From contig JAITYX010000004.1 of NCBI GenBank assembly GCA_021018815.1, positions 5,025,501-5,089,500 of the forward strand: DNA of 64,000 nt. The letters are read 5' to 3'. Position 1 is the stretch's first letter. Each line of letters begins with the position of its first letter. Both the position numbers and the translations under genes were made by a program. The DNA is from Talinum fruticosum. Lineage: Eukaryota > Streptophyta > Magnoliopsida > Caryophyllales > Talinaceae. The notes beneath the pieces were generated by a model, which was not told where the DNA came from, ran no database searches, and worked only from the letters and a program-made list of their open reading frames with translations. This document shows positions 36,194 through 48,855 of the stretch, piece after piece.

Positions 36194-37907
36194 GATGGTT
36201 CCCTCCTTCCACCTTCCTTTTGTGGTCCTTTAAATAAAATCAAAATTAAATAAATATGAATTTTATTCTTCTTCTCCCTTTTTTTTTTTTTTGGGTTTTT
36301 GCGTATTAAATGGGAAATTATTGGAGATCATAAATTCAGATTATGAACCTACAAGCTTCGATGGATGAATGTCCCTTTTTTGCATTCATAGTGATGATAG
36401 CTACTTTTAATATATTTATTTATTAATTTAGTTAACAACAATAATTTTTTAAATGTTGAGAAAAATAAGCGTGAATAATTGTATTATATTTTATATATAT
36501 ATAATTTGTTCTTTTATAGAAATCATGTGCTGTTTAATTAATTTCGAACTTTTGAAATTGGTCGTTGATTTAGGTTTGGTTAGAATCATGCTGGTCTTTA
36601 ATTTATATGTAGGTAGGTGTTTCAGTTGACGTTGCTATTGTTTTGTGGTTGGTGTTTTTCTCTTCAGTTTTTCCCCCAAAATATATATATATATATATAT
36701 ATAAACTTACTTTAATATAAGTTGTTTTTTTTTTTCTGATGGTATACAAATCAACAATTAACTAGTCATTTTTTATAGGGTTCTACTTACATTGTCTTTA
36801 TAGACAGATAGGAAAGTAATAGACGAGATGTTACACCATACCATAGTAGATGAAATAGAACAGTTCAAATTTGACTAACTAATCGGCAACATGATTATCT
36901 TTTCGAAATATGTAATAATTGAAAATTTGACAGCAACACTCGAGGTAAAATTTTTTGTGTCTACAATGAGGTTTTGTATCTTCCAAGAACCGAAATTTTG
37001 TCCTTTAAGACCTTAACAAAAATTTAATTATCCTTTTAAGGATAATTGAATAAAATCCTGCTTAAAGATCATGCAACTCCAATATAAGTTAATACCTTAA
37101 GAAAATAACTAAGAATAACCCTCTAAATTACCATGTAACCCCCACAAAAGGAGCTAGCAAGCATAGTTTGATGATATATTTTGCTATTATTAGCAATTAA
37201 TTATTCTTCCATTTCCCCTTCTAATTACATTTGCAACTCCCATATGATAAAATTAATATTACTAGTAATTTTTTCACTTTATTATATTTAACTTTAAATT
37301 TCGCATATATCAAAGTTTATAACTTTTTTTGAATAAAAAAATACATTTTAGAATCACTATATTATCACAAAGTAGTAAATTGATAGTTCCTTTTCATTTT
37401 AGATATTTCGGAAACAACAGAAACCACATCTTTAAGACCAAGAAACTATCGAGGAATTAATAATTGGTACTTTTCCTGAAAGTTGGGATAGTGCAATGTA
37501 TGACACCTGTTATTGTCTGTTGTTATTAACCGATTAAAACACGATCTCAAAATCTAAATTATTCATATGAATTTTTTAAAATTAAATTTCTCATAATTAA
37601 TAGGGTTTGGAATAACATATGGATTATGTTTCTCCCCGGTTTCCGGGTAATGATATGTGAAGCAAAATGCCAAAAAATGACAGGCCATTTTGAGCCGGTT
37701 ATGTAGTTAAACATTGCTGACCAACCGACTGGAATTTGAAAATAATTGTAATTTCTTTGTCTGTACGTTTCAAAATTATTATTTTCAAGTTTTATTTTTT
37801 TATGGTCGGAATTAATTCCCCAAATTAAAAAATTACGATCGATATTAATATTACTATTAATATTATTATGAGCATTAATTAGGCGAGTAATTCAAAGTAC
37901 ACTGGAG

Positions 37908-37960
37908 TGACGTAAGCATCATATCCCACTTTATAAGCTCTCTCTCTCCCTATATATATA
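37908..37960 (+). promoter_or_regulatory. Promoter of the SLAH gene
   Basis: TATATATATA at 37951-37960 is a TATA candidate, with TTATAAG at 37931 as an alternative. TGACGTAA at 37908-37915 is an ACGT-core element of the kind bound by bZIP factors. A leader exon runs from about 37990 to 38149 and ends in a good donor (CAG|GTATGA). Confidence 0.5.
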
Positions 37961-38654
37961 GCTCAGTGCTCATCCCCCTCCCCTGTATTTCAAAGGCACG
38001 TGCTCTTCTCTTATACAGCGAAAGAGTAAGAGAGCTTATCAGATCTGGGCAGCCATTGCAGCAGCATTCTTGAATCTCAGTTATCTGGAGATCAGGAGAG
38101 AGAGAGGGATAGAGAGAGAGAGAGAGGGAGTAGCAGTTTGGCAATACAGGTATGATTCATGAAACAGGTAGCAGCTTTTCTTCGAGTGTAACATTTTCCG
38201 ACCTGAATCCGCCCCATTTCCATATCGCTAGTCACATTTGCTGATATTTGGTGTTTTGTCAGAAACATATAAGTATGACTGTCTGATATGTTATCTGTGT
38301 CATTTTTACCAATATAGATTAAAAATGAAATAGCTCAAACTCTGTGCATTCCTTAAAAATCAATCAAGAACAAAAATTAAAATTAAATACTGAATTTTTT
38401 TAGCTGCATATGCTTGACCAGGAAGGAGGGGGCGGTCAAGTCAAATCAAATAAAACCACCACTTCCTGCTTAATTCACGTAGAAAATAGAAGAAAGAGAT
38501 GTTTAATTTTTATTTTTCTTCTTTTCATATGACTATTGCTTTTTCTCCAGTCAATGAACTTACTCGTGATTCCTGGGTACGATTATATATATAAAGCTTC
38601 ATGAACTCTGTATTCATATAATCAATAGGTGTAAATCTGCAGAAACATATCATA

Positions 38655-41615
38655 ATGGAGATGGGAGAATACCCAGGTCTCATAAAGCAGCAGAAAGATG
38701 ATGCACCAGTGGGTGGAATTGATGTCAAGATTGAGGGGGTCTTCATCTTCCCAGTCCAACTCCAGCTCCAGTAAGTTGAAATCAAATTTCTGTCTCTCTC
38801 TCTAAATTCATCTTTTATGTCTATTTTTCCACCCGATGCTGGAATAATAATAATAACAACTTTCAATATGGTCTCTTCCGTGGTGATTAAAATCTAAAAG
38901 TACAAAAAGTCGTTTAAACAATGATATAAGATAAAAAAAAGATTTCTTTTGTTTCTCAGTGTGAAAAGGGGACTACGACCAGAGTGGGTCAGGTCAGATC
39001 ATGGTGGTCTAGGTAAACTAAAGCTGGGTTCAAGTCAAAAAAGTTGCATCGACTAAAGCAAGCTGGCTTAGACCTCCGATTGACTGACTAGGAGTAGTTC
39101 ACAATTGTGGACTCAGCCAAGTGGGTGGGTTCGCTTCCTTTGCCTTAACTTTTGACTCACCCAAAGAAAAGGTGAATAGAACTACTGCTACTGTTCACGG
39201 TTTGGGCCCAATCGGTTCGATCCATGGGCTAAACCCAGTTTCATCCGGCATCCAGGTTGGGCTAGACTGACCCAAAAATTCTTGACCTTTTCTGGTTCGA
39301 GCCAAATCAACTTAGACAGGAAAATTTAGAAAATTTTGGAATTAACTTAGATCAGAATGACATATTATTTATATAGTTAACTGTTTTGGTTTGTTTGGAC
39401 ATTTTTTATATGTGCTCTCAATGGAAGTTAGAAAAACATTAATTTAGCAACTAATTTAATTTTGCAACATTTCCTGCCAGGAGCCTGAAGCATCAACAAT
39501 GGGTCATATATGGAGCGGTGTTTCTGCACCATGTAACTCAGGCGCGGTTCCATCAGTTTCCATAAGCATGCCAACCACTCCCACAGGGCATGCTCCTCTG
39601 ACACCGAGCATAGCTCTAGACAGCCCTGCTGGTGCTGCAACTGAAACGGTTGTAGCTGCGGCTAAGGCAAAGTTCTATAATCAATCCATGTCGAGAAGTG
39701 TGGCACACATTGAGTCTTCCACTGGGATGACCATGAACATGAACATTCCCTTGGGACATGTCAGAAATCCTGCATTACATAGGCTGAGGGATGCTCGGTT
39801 TGATTCATTCAAGACATGGTCTGGAAAGCTCGAGAGGCAGTTGTCCAATCTTCGTGGAAAGCCCGTGGAGCAACTACCAGAGCAACTGCCTCCAAGTAAT
39901 GAGGATTTGCCTGTGGATCGGTATTTTGATGCCTTGGAGGGGCCAGAGTTGGACACTCTTCGGGTAAGCAGATTTAGATATATGCTTTAACTTGTTACTA
40001 TTAAAGAATCAACTCAATTAAATGTTTAAGTTAGATAGATTTTGTAAGCTAATTGCTTGATTAGGAAGGATTTTGCTCGTACAATGACTGATTGAATACT
40101 GGTTGGTGATTTTTGCTACAGCCATCAGAGGAGTTGATGCTCCCAGAAGACAGGAAGTGGCCATTTCTTCTGCGGTTTCCAGTCACTTCATTCGGTATAT
40201 GTCTGGGGTTGGGCAGCCAAGCCATCCTGTGGAAAAGCCTCGCAATCTCTCCCTCCACGAGGTTCCTCCATGTTAGCCCCACCGTAAACATGGTCCTGTG
40301 GTGCATCTCCATTTTCTTATTAGTGATTATTTCCTTGATCTATGCCTTAAAATTGATCTTCTACTTTGAGGCGGTTCGGCGTGAGTATTACCACCCAATT
40401 AGGGTCAACTTCTTCTTCGCCCCCTTCATCTCACTCCTCTTCTTGGCCGTAGGGGTACCACCTTCTTATGCCAAACACCTCCATCATGCATATTGGTATG
40501 TCCTCATGGCCCCCATTCTCTGCCTCGAGATCAAGATCTACGGGCAGTGGATGTCAGGTGGGCAAAGGAGACTCTCCAAGGTGGCTAATCCCTCAAACCA
40601 TTTGTCCATCGTTGGCAACTTCTTGGGGGCTTCTTTAGGGGCATCTATGGGACTTAAAGAAGGACCTATATTCTTCTTTGCCGTTGGCTTGGCTCATTAC
40701 ACTGTCCTATTTGTGACTTTATATCAGAGACTTCCTACCAATGCAACCCTTCCCAAGGAGCTCCATCCGGTGTTTTTCCTCTTCGTTGCAGCACCCAGTG
40801 TCGCATCTATGGCTTGGGCTAGGATCCAAGGCTCTTTTGACACTGGATCACGGCTAGCTTACTTCATTGCCTTATTCTTGTACTTCTCACTGGTAAGCAT
40901 ATTGCTATGCTAGGTGCAAGTTCATTTCAGAATTGGATATTGTCGTTGCTGTCAGATTTCTGATAATATTTCGTGTCTCTTCTGATGTGCTTCAACAGGT
41001 TGTTCGGATCAATTTCTTCCGCGGTTTCAGGTATATATTTCTATTTCACTAATAAATTCATTAAACCATACCCATGTTGCAGCCAAACCCAAATTTACCC
41101 AAAAATGATATTAATTGCATCTCCTTGACCCCTAGATAAACATACATAAGCCCAAATATGACCTGAACCTGAAATGACCCGACTAGTAAATTTGAATGGT
41201 GAGAATGAATCTAATGGAATACATACTAAAATGCAGGTTCTCACTGGCATGGTGGGCATACACATTTCCAATGACAGGGGCGGCCATAGCAACGATCAAG
41301 TACTCAGACGAGGTGACCAACTGGGTGACTCGATCTCTTACCATCATTCTATCCGGAGGGGCTTCACTGGTTGTGACAGGGCTACTGGTGACAACCTTGG
41401 TGCACGCCTTCGTGCTAAGGAATCTTTTCCCTAATGACATCGCGATAGCCATCAGTGACAGGGCACCAAAGCCGCGAAAGAGGTGGTTTCAGCTGAGGAG
41501 TGGCAGTTCTGACTCCAAAGACATAGAGAATTACCTCAAGTTCGTCCACCCTGAACCTGATAACCAGGGCAAAGACTTGGAGGCTTCCGTTGAAACTGAA
41601 CATACCAATGAATAG
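38655..41615 (+). CDS. S-type (slow) anion channel, SLAH2/SLAH3 clade
   Basis: Coding exons: 38655-38770, 39481-39963, 40122-40892, 40999-41030, 41237-41615. A non-coding leader exon ends at 38149 and the ATG exon begins at 38643. The expected protein has 593 residues. A soluble N-terminus of about 210 residues includes RFDSFKTWSGKLERQL and VDRYFDALEGPELDTLR. The tellurite-resistance/dicarboxylate-transporter fold follows, with about ten membrane segments, including FYFEAVRREYYHP, KIYGQWMSGGQRRLSKVANP and FALFPND-type C-terminal signature LRNLFPNDIAIAIS. The family conducts nitrate and chloride across the plasma membrane, is activated by kinases, and serves stomatal closure and anion loading. 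Exon 38655-38770 is one base short in the G run 38735-38739. One more G gives 117 bases, an unbroken frame and phase 0 at the junction. SLAH2 versus SLAH3 is not resolved. Confidence 0.92.
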
Positions 41616-41727
41616 AACTATGCTTGAAGTTTAGAATCTTAATTATAATTAGCCTTAATTAAGCTTAATGAGCTGAGAGGCAGCCAATGAACTCTCTAGT
41701 GTTGAAGAGTAGAATTGGAAAGTAATT

Positions 41728-41753
41728 AGAGAGAGAGAGAGAGAGAGAGAGAG
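41728..41753 (+). repeat. (GA)n microsatellite in the SLAH 3' untranslated region
   Basis: About 13 GA units, 110 bases after the stop codon. Confidence 0.9.
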
Positions 41754-41873
41754 GCTTAAATGCGGATAAGGGGCATATATATATATATGTATATATATAT
41801 GAAGTGTTCTTTGAGTTTTTCTTCACAATTGTATATTGAGGCTTAGGGAATGTTAATCATGTCTTGATGGGTC

Positions 41874-41879
41874 AATAAA
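41874..41879 (+). promoter_or_regulatory. Poly(A) signal of the SLAH gene
   Basis: AATAAA, 259 bases after the stop codon, is the first canonical signal downstream. Confidence 0.5.
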
Positions 41880-42307
41880 ATTTTCCAATTTCTCCAATAT
41901 TTGCAGCAAAGATTATTTGAGTGGGATCATCTCTATTTCACAACTCTTTTACTCTACGGACCAAAAAAGAAAACACGCTTTATTTAAAAGTTGTGAGTAA
42001 TAAATAATATTTTTTAATTTTTTTCTTAAAATTTGACAATTTTTTAAAAAGGAAGGAAGTATTAAAAATGTATTGGAGAAAAACTAAGTATATTATCAGT
42101 ACTTTACTTCAAAGTCTTCGAAATCCACTTGGATTCTTTTGTAGTTTTGAGGCTTTATTGGTATCATATTCTATCGATTTGAACTTGATGTTTTTAAAAA
42201 AATCTATTTCACATTTAGATATTCCATCGATTTATCTATGTATGAAATTTATTAAAATTTGTAGGTAAACAAATTTCATACAAATTTCAATCAAATCAAC
42301 TAATATG

Positions 42308-43749
42308 TGTTATACCTCGTTTTGCCGGTTTTTAAGGCATTATTTAGCCCAATTCCGTGATGATTTCAATGATATTTATTTAGTTTTGGGTTAGATTTTG
42401 CTCATTTTCTCTTTATCGTCACCTAATTTCGTAAATCTCTTTATTACAGTGTTTTGGGCTTAAATTTGAGAGATTCGAGGTAAATTTCATGAAAAGCGAT
42501 GAAGAGAAGAGTTCGGGCCCAAGAGGAGGCAAGAAAGAAGCCTAAAACACATCAAGAGAAGTCGCACAGCCCTCAGTGCGAAACCGCACAGCCGTGCAGA
42601 TCATCAAACGAAAGGCCCGAAGTGAAGGAAGGCCGCACGGCCCCCGTGCACATCTCCCACGGCCGTGCGACAAGTTACGTGAAGATTGAAGACGCGCACG
42701 GTACCCCGTGCAGAATCTGCACGGCCGTGCGAAACAGGCAGAGAGCACGAACACGGCAGATTTTTCGCACGGTACCTCGTGCAACTTTTGCACTGCCGTG
42801 CGACTCACTGCTTCGGCGATTATTTAAGTTTCCTAATTGTATTTGTTGAAGGATTCTGTTCCATAATTTAAAAATTTAGTTAGGGTTTTCGAGAGAGCTC
42901 GAGAGGAGACTCAAGAACACTCTTTATTGTTCATCTACTTCAAGTTTTTATGATTGAATTGCATCAAGTTTTTCATTCGGTAATCGTAATTTCTTCTCTT
43001 TATCTTTTCTTTACAGTTTCTCTCCGTTTCTCTATGGTCGTTTTCTCCAATCTTTGTTAATTGTTTAGTATCATGTTTAGGGGCTAATTTCTTTACTTAG
43101 GTTGGGATTGATCCCTATTATGCCTTGATAATCATGAATTGAGTACCAATTGGGTTGTTCTATGCTTTTTAGGTTAGAATTCACTTCGTTCATCACTCTT
43201 TCATTGATTGCCTTGAGAGAGGACTCATATGCTTTTATTAGGGTTTTGTGGAACATCGAAAGATGAAAACTTACCTAGAATGACGTTGTGAACGATTAGA
43301 ACTTTGATATGAAAATAATTAAGGTTTTAATTGGGGGTTGTGAGATGCATTCATTGTGATTTTGCCCTTTATTAATCCCATGAAAATATGTGATTAGATT
43401 GTGCAAGATTAGTCTTTGACCTTCGAAAGTAGGCGAAGATAGGCTTAATTGGTGTCTCCCTCTTCTAAACTATTAGCATAGGCAAATCTCAAACGGTATT
43501 CGATTTTGGTTTCAGGCATATTAGTGTGATTAATCCCAATCTAAGGCTTTTTATTCATCGGTTTCTCTTAGTTATTTTGTTATTAGTTGATCCAAAAACC
43601 AAATCATTGTCGAACCGAGTTTTTACCTAGATTAGAGTTTTTAGGTGGATTTAGTATTTGAAAACGAGTTCCTTGTGGACACGACCCGTACTTGCCGGTT
43701 TCTAGCTACAGCTACACCGTGCACTTGCGGTATAATATTTCTCTCAACA
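42308..43749 (+). mobile_element. Solo LTR, 1442 bp, with 5-bp target-site duplication
   Basis: It begins TGTTATACCTCG and ends CTCTCAACA, so the ends are TGTT...AACA. ATATG sits directly before (42303-42307) and directly after (43750-43754) it. No primer binding site or coding DNA follows. Two intact ends, one duplication and no interior are what unequal recombination between two LTRs leaves. A GC-rich cluster of GCACGGCCGTGC-type palindromes lies at about 42565-42805. The size and ends suit a large gypsy LTR. The family is not identified. Confidence 0.85.
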
Positions 43750-44728
43750 ATATGAAATTCAGCTTTACACATTTTATTAATTATTACTATTAAGTTATTG
43801 TAGCTTACTTGAGCGGGGTCATTCTGCTTACAGCCTTCGTTGTTTACATATTACAGATAATCAATCTAAATTCAAGCCTACAACTCAAAAGTCTCCCTAA
43901 AGTAGAGTATAGGAGGGTTCGATGTAACGATCTTATCTCTAAATTATAAAGTAATAGAGAAATTAGTTTTGCTAGATTCTAAATTTAAAATCCAAATATT
44001 GTTTACAACTTTATAATAAGAAAGCAGAGGATAAAATTGATCTTACTTATATTGGAGCTACAAATATAATTGGATAATGAGTTTTGATATGTCTTATGAA
44101 AAAAAAAAAAAAAAACAAGTTTCGATCTCAAATTGTGGCTGCAAATTACGTTTCATAGACTGGCCCAAAAATATTCACCAATTGGGCCCATACTCTTATC
44201 TTTTATTTTATTGCTTCGGCCCATACTCTCTCTGGTATTGCTTTTCCCCTAGCCCATATTTTTTGAAAGAAAAGCTTTTTTCAAATAAGTAATTAAATTT
44301 ATGATTTTTGAATAAATAAATTTAAGGAAAAACATAGAAATTCTCATTCATACACCATTATAATACTCTTTTGTTTTTTTATTTTTAGGTTTAAAGAAGT
44401 TAAAAATAATAGTGCAATACAAAATAGGGACAGAGAAAAATCAAACCTAAATCCTAGGATCTTATTTTAATCACTAAATTAAGACTTTATCGTCTCACAC
44501 ATATATGGAAAAACTCTTATAAAAAAATTATATTCAAAATTTAAAATAAATCCTAAAAGTCATTAAATTACCAATAAAAATATCTTATAATACATCCATT
44601 ATAGTCAATAACTATAACAATAATTTATATGAGTCTTTCACGATATAAAGTAGTGGCACACACGTCAATATAATAGTGATTTTCATGGATTAATAGTGAT
44701 TTACATGCATCCATATTATATAGATTTA

Positions 44729-44992
44729 TACTCTCTCAATTTTATTTTAAAATAAATATCACATTAATTAATTTTTTCGTTTTATAGTACTTATTATTTT
44801 ATAATTTTAATGACATATTAATTACTAGTTTGTAATTTTATACTTATTAATTGCTTTATTTCTCATTTTCAATAAAATTTATGGACAGCTTTGTCTTTTA
44901 ACACAAATTTTATCATAAATTTAGTGTTTTCTTAATACTCCTCCATGAGTCAACCTTAAAACGACAAATATTTTAAAATGGAAGAAATAGTA
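44729..44992. mobile_element. Stowaway-like MITE
   Basis: The left end TACTCTCTCAATTTTATTTT and right end AAAATGGAAGAAATAGTA are near inverted copies beginning with TA. It is related in layout to the elements at 30771 and 57279. Confidence 0.6.
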
Positions 44993-45164
44993 GATGTATT
45001 GCACTGTTTATCACAAATCACATTATTTGGCACCTATACATACTTTACATGGTTGACTATTGACATATATGATCCTACATAGGTGAGGGTGAGGTCTCTC
45101 TATACACCAATTGAAATACAACACAGAAGTAGAAAATTTGGGGTATACTTGTGCCGTGCTCCAT

Positions 45165-45365
45165 ATTTATAACTTTATATAGTTTTTTACGGTTCCTTAT
45201 ACCTTATAACTCCTTATAATTTTTTATAACTAACTTTACAACTATCTTATAACTACTTACAGCTTTTTATAATTAACTTTATAACTGTCTTACAATTTAC
45301 ACAGCTTTTTACAATTGTTTACACCAAACTTTACAACTCTTTACAACTTTATAACTCATTACGAT
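45165..45365 (+). repeat. Diverged TTACAACT array, third locus
   Basis: TTTATAACTAACTTTACAAC occurs exactly as in the 28.7 kb array, with CTTATAACT, CTTACAGC and TTTACAACT variants around it. Confidence 0.7.
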
Positions 45366-46118
45366 TAAATGCTTAACTGTTAATGCATTTGCAGGAATAA
45401 CGTGGGGGTGAGAATAAGAGCATCTGATGAAATTTGGTGTGACAAGTGGCAGTCCATTATTTTTCCATTTCAAGTAAACTTTTTGTTTGTATGTTCATGG
45501 CGTTACGTAAAACAGCATGCACAAACCTACAGAATTCAATGATATTATGTCAACCGAATTAAAGTGAAACACCCGTACATCATCCAAAAGTTTTTAAAAT
45601 AGTCACAATTTAGACTTAATCACCCACAATAGTAACACATGGTTGGATGTAATCTTATGTAGGTAATGTCTCTTTGAATCACACTTTTTTTCCGATAATT
45701 TTTTTAAGTTATAAATATGATATATCACTTTCTACTTTTGTTTCGATTATGAAAGTTTTGAATTTTTTTGACGTGTGAAGATTATAGAAACACATTGTCC
45801 TAAAAATTTAGTTGCTTATTATATAGAAATCTACGATCACTTTCATACTCAATAATGAATTACAGGAAAAGTACAATTATATTATCATAATATTTAATTA
45901 GCCGATAAAAAAAATGAGTATTAGCTCCAAAAAGAGGATAATTTTATAATAAGGAAGTACACTTTGTTGGAAAAGAAATGTTGTTTATAATTAGTCAATT
46001 AGAGAGATATCAAAGTAGAGAGAGAAAAAACCTTCTCAAATTAGATTTAGTTGTTATTCCAATTCTTTGTTTCTTTTAATTATTTTTTTCATTATATACA
46101 TACATTATTGATAAACAT

Positions 46119-46121
<3 letters not shown>

Positions 46122-46177
<56 letters not shown>
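46122..46177. repeat. (AT)n microsatellite
   Basis: About 27 TA units. A second tract follows at 46291-46362. Confidence 0.95.
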
Positions 46178-46180
<3 letters not shown>

Positions 46181-46288
46181 AAAAATAAAAGTATGTTAAC
46201 TACTGCACATAAACAAATAAAACAAATAAATCTCAATCTCTATATACGACTTTCTCATTTATCATGTGTGATACAATATTTGAAAGAA

Positions 46289-46290
<2 letters not shown>

Positions 46291-46362
<72 letters not shown>
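46291..46362. repeat. (AT)n microsatellite
   Basis: About 35 TA units, 115 bases after the previous tract. Confidence 0.95.
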
Positions 46363-46365
<3 letters not shown>

Positions 46366-48431
46366 ATAAACACCGGCCACTTTTTTCATTATAAGACATT
46401 TTACAAATGACATTTAAAAGAAATAACAGATATATTCGAATCAAATACGTATATATTAACAATTGCGTTGAAATTGAAAGTTCATAAATATTTTTGCCAC
46501 GTGAATTGATTCATATATATCAAAGTAGGTTGCAAAAGTGTAGATAATGGGGACATATTATAATAAAAATAATTATTGTCCAACTTGTTTATGAGACTTA
46601 TTAATCAGAAACAATTTACGGCTCATAGGAAGAAAATAGTGTATAAGAACAAGACTTGTCCTACTTTTTTTGCTTTCAATACTTTTGAAGTAATTATAAA
46701 GATAATAACATTTGATGATCCCCCTATTAGATAGTTCTTGTTTGGTTTTATTGTATAATTTGTGAGCAGAGATTTCCTAAGAAGCCTAAAACGGATGTTG
46801 CGTCTTTGTTACGTAATTGTGTAATTTTGGTGATTACATGTAATCGACAATTAACCATATCGGTGGTCGACTTCAGAAAAGACGCAATGATATTAAAGAG
46901 CACGATTAGTGGCCATAAAGACGCTATAAGATTAGAGCTGATCGATAATATTTATTCTAATGTTTAGATTTATTCTTATTAAATTATTTTCATTGGGGAC
47001 GTGTTCAGTATTTTCAAAGTGGGTGGAAATTAATACATACAAATTTAGCATAAAATATCTTAAACTTAATTTATTTCTCTGATAATTTTTATACTCCCAT
47101 TGGGAATCTTTTTTCATGTTATTGAGACTAAAAATACATAATAAATATACATTATTGTATTTCTAAATTATATTAAGAATCTCTTATCCAAATTAAGCTT
47201 CAATAATTTATAATACTTGAACGAATTAATCTCCCTCAAAATAATTATATATTTAGGAAGCGACATGGAAACTTGGGACCATATGTATTATATTGTTGGT
47301 ATTTTAGATCTCCATTCATTTGAAAACTCCAAAAATAAAAAATAAAAAATATGTAAGGGAATAAGCAATACTACTTTTGCAAGTTGTCCATACATTATAG
47401 TGACCAAAGACTCAATAGGAACACCATGTGTATACATGAATATGTACTTCATTATATATACTATCACTTCTTGAATTGCCCCCCCACTACCCGAGCTAGA
47501 CTAGCTAGTTAGTTAGCAAAGCAACATGTGGATATAATGGATTATACCGTAATTTTAGATCTATCAACTAATAAGGATTAGGATATTTCTCTCATTCTCT
47601 CGATTTTTTTCCATTTGTTTAATTATAATTCAGGTAGGTTCTACTTACTCAGGGCATAGGGAGAGTTAAATGCAGCCGGTACCTCTCCAAGTATTATTGT
47701 CATTCGGATATTAATTCTAAGATACCCACAAAAAAATTTAAAACCTACGAATATGAAAAGTATATATTTAGGCATTGTTTCATTTAACTGTAAAGCAAAC
47801 TGTAAGGATGTGAGATAAAAGTTTAAATAGAACGAGGCTTTAGTTAGTTTGTAGAGCTCTAAAATGACTAAAGTACCCTTGTGTGTGTTTTTTTAAAAAC
47901 AAATAAATCCAAAGCATTTGAAATGGATTGGGGCAGGAATGAAGCCCCAGAGGATGTGAATGAGTCTAATCTGAACGGGAGAAAAAGAAGTATTGAGTGT
48001 ATGAAAAGGAAGACAAGGGAGATGACGAGGGTGGTTTTGGAAGATATGGTGGCAAAGTTTGTCAATGTCCCCTAAATTTGCATGTTGACATGTGATGAGC
48101 TCACTGTTGCTTCAATTTCAGCTCTAGAAAACGCAATGCCACTCCATTGGCTCGTGTCGGGCTCAGCCTGAGAGAGCCAGAAAGAGAGAGGGGGGTGGGG
48201 GTCCCTTTGAATCTCTCTGCTTGTGATGTTGTTCCGAGTAAAAGTCAAGAGAGAGGGGGCTAACTATATAACTTGGTTTGGCTCATGAGTTGTTTTTTTT
48301 GGTTTCTAGTTTCTGTGGGGAGGGAGGGACCATATTTCTTGGATCATTCATATACTAATATATAACTAGCTATATCTAGCTAGAGTTTTTCATGCACTAG
48401 AAAAAGAGATCGGTAAAGATATAATCTTATA

Positions 48432-48526
48432 TATTCCATTCGTTTCCAAATATTTGTCGTTTTAAGGTTATGAATTGACAAATACTCGTAAATTTAAGTA
48501 ACATATAATGTGAAACGGATGTAGTA
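48432..48526. mobile_element. Short Stowaway-like MITE
   Basis: TATTCCATTCGTTTCCAAAT at the left is roughly inverted in GTGAAACGGATGTAGTA at the right. At only about 95 bp it may be an internally deleted copy. Confidence 0.45.
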
Positions 48527-48700
48527 ATAAAATAATAACAGTTGTTGCTATTTTGAATAGGGCATCGATGTATACATTTATGATGTCTATGTAACTACAT
48601 GCGCATATTAATTTGAGATTAATCCAATAGTCAAACAATATATTAAATAAAATTTGAGAGTTGAATGACACATAGATAATATTGTGTCACTCATCAACAA

Positions 48701-48855
48701 GGGCATTGTTCGAACTTACATAAAAAAATGAACACAAACAAATAGAAAAGATTAACATAAAAGAGAAAAAAATAGTAGAAACGAACAGATACAAACGAAA
48801 TAAACAGAAAAACATAAATAAATCATGATTTTTATGTAACTTTTCGAACATATAT
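48701..48855. mobile_element. Short inverted-repeat element (MITE-like), copy B
   Basis: GGGCATTGTTCGAACTTACA at the left and TATGTAACTTTTCGAACATA at the right are inverted. The middle has GAAACGAACAGA-type motifs. It shares ends and middle with copy A at 33412. Confidence 0.65.

Larger units (their letters stand above)
31973..37900. other. AT-rich intergenic DNA upstream of the SLAH gene
   Basis: No gene recognised. It contains a MITE-like element (33412-33524), an element with GAGCTCGA motifs (34440-34790), long (AT)n and (ATT)n microsatellites, and a TTACAAC array. Confidence 0.6.

Noticed and set aside
36047..36253. 68-codon frame with poly-isoleucine
   Set aside because: It is a translation of the (ATT)n microsatellite.
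42499..42871. Open frames of 61-116 codons within the solo LTR
   Set aside because: They overlap on both strands and are produced by the GC-rich palindrome cluster.
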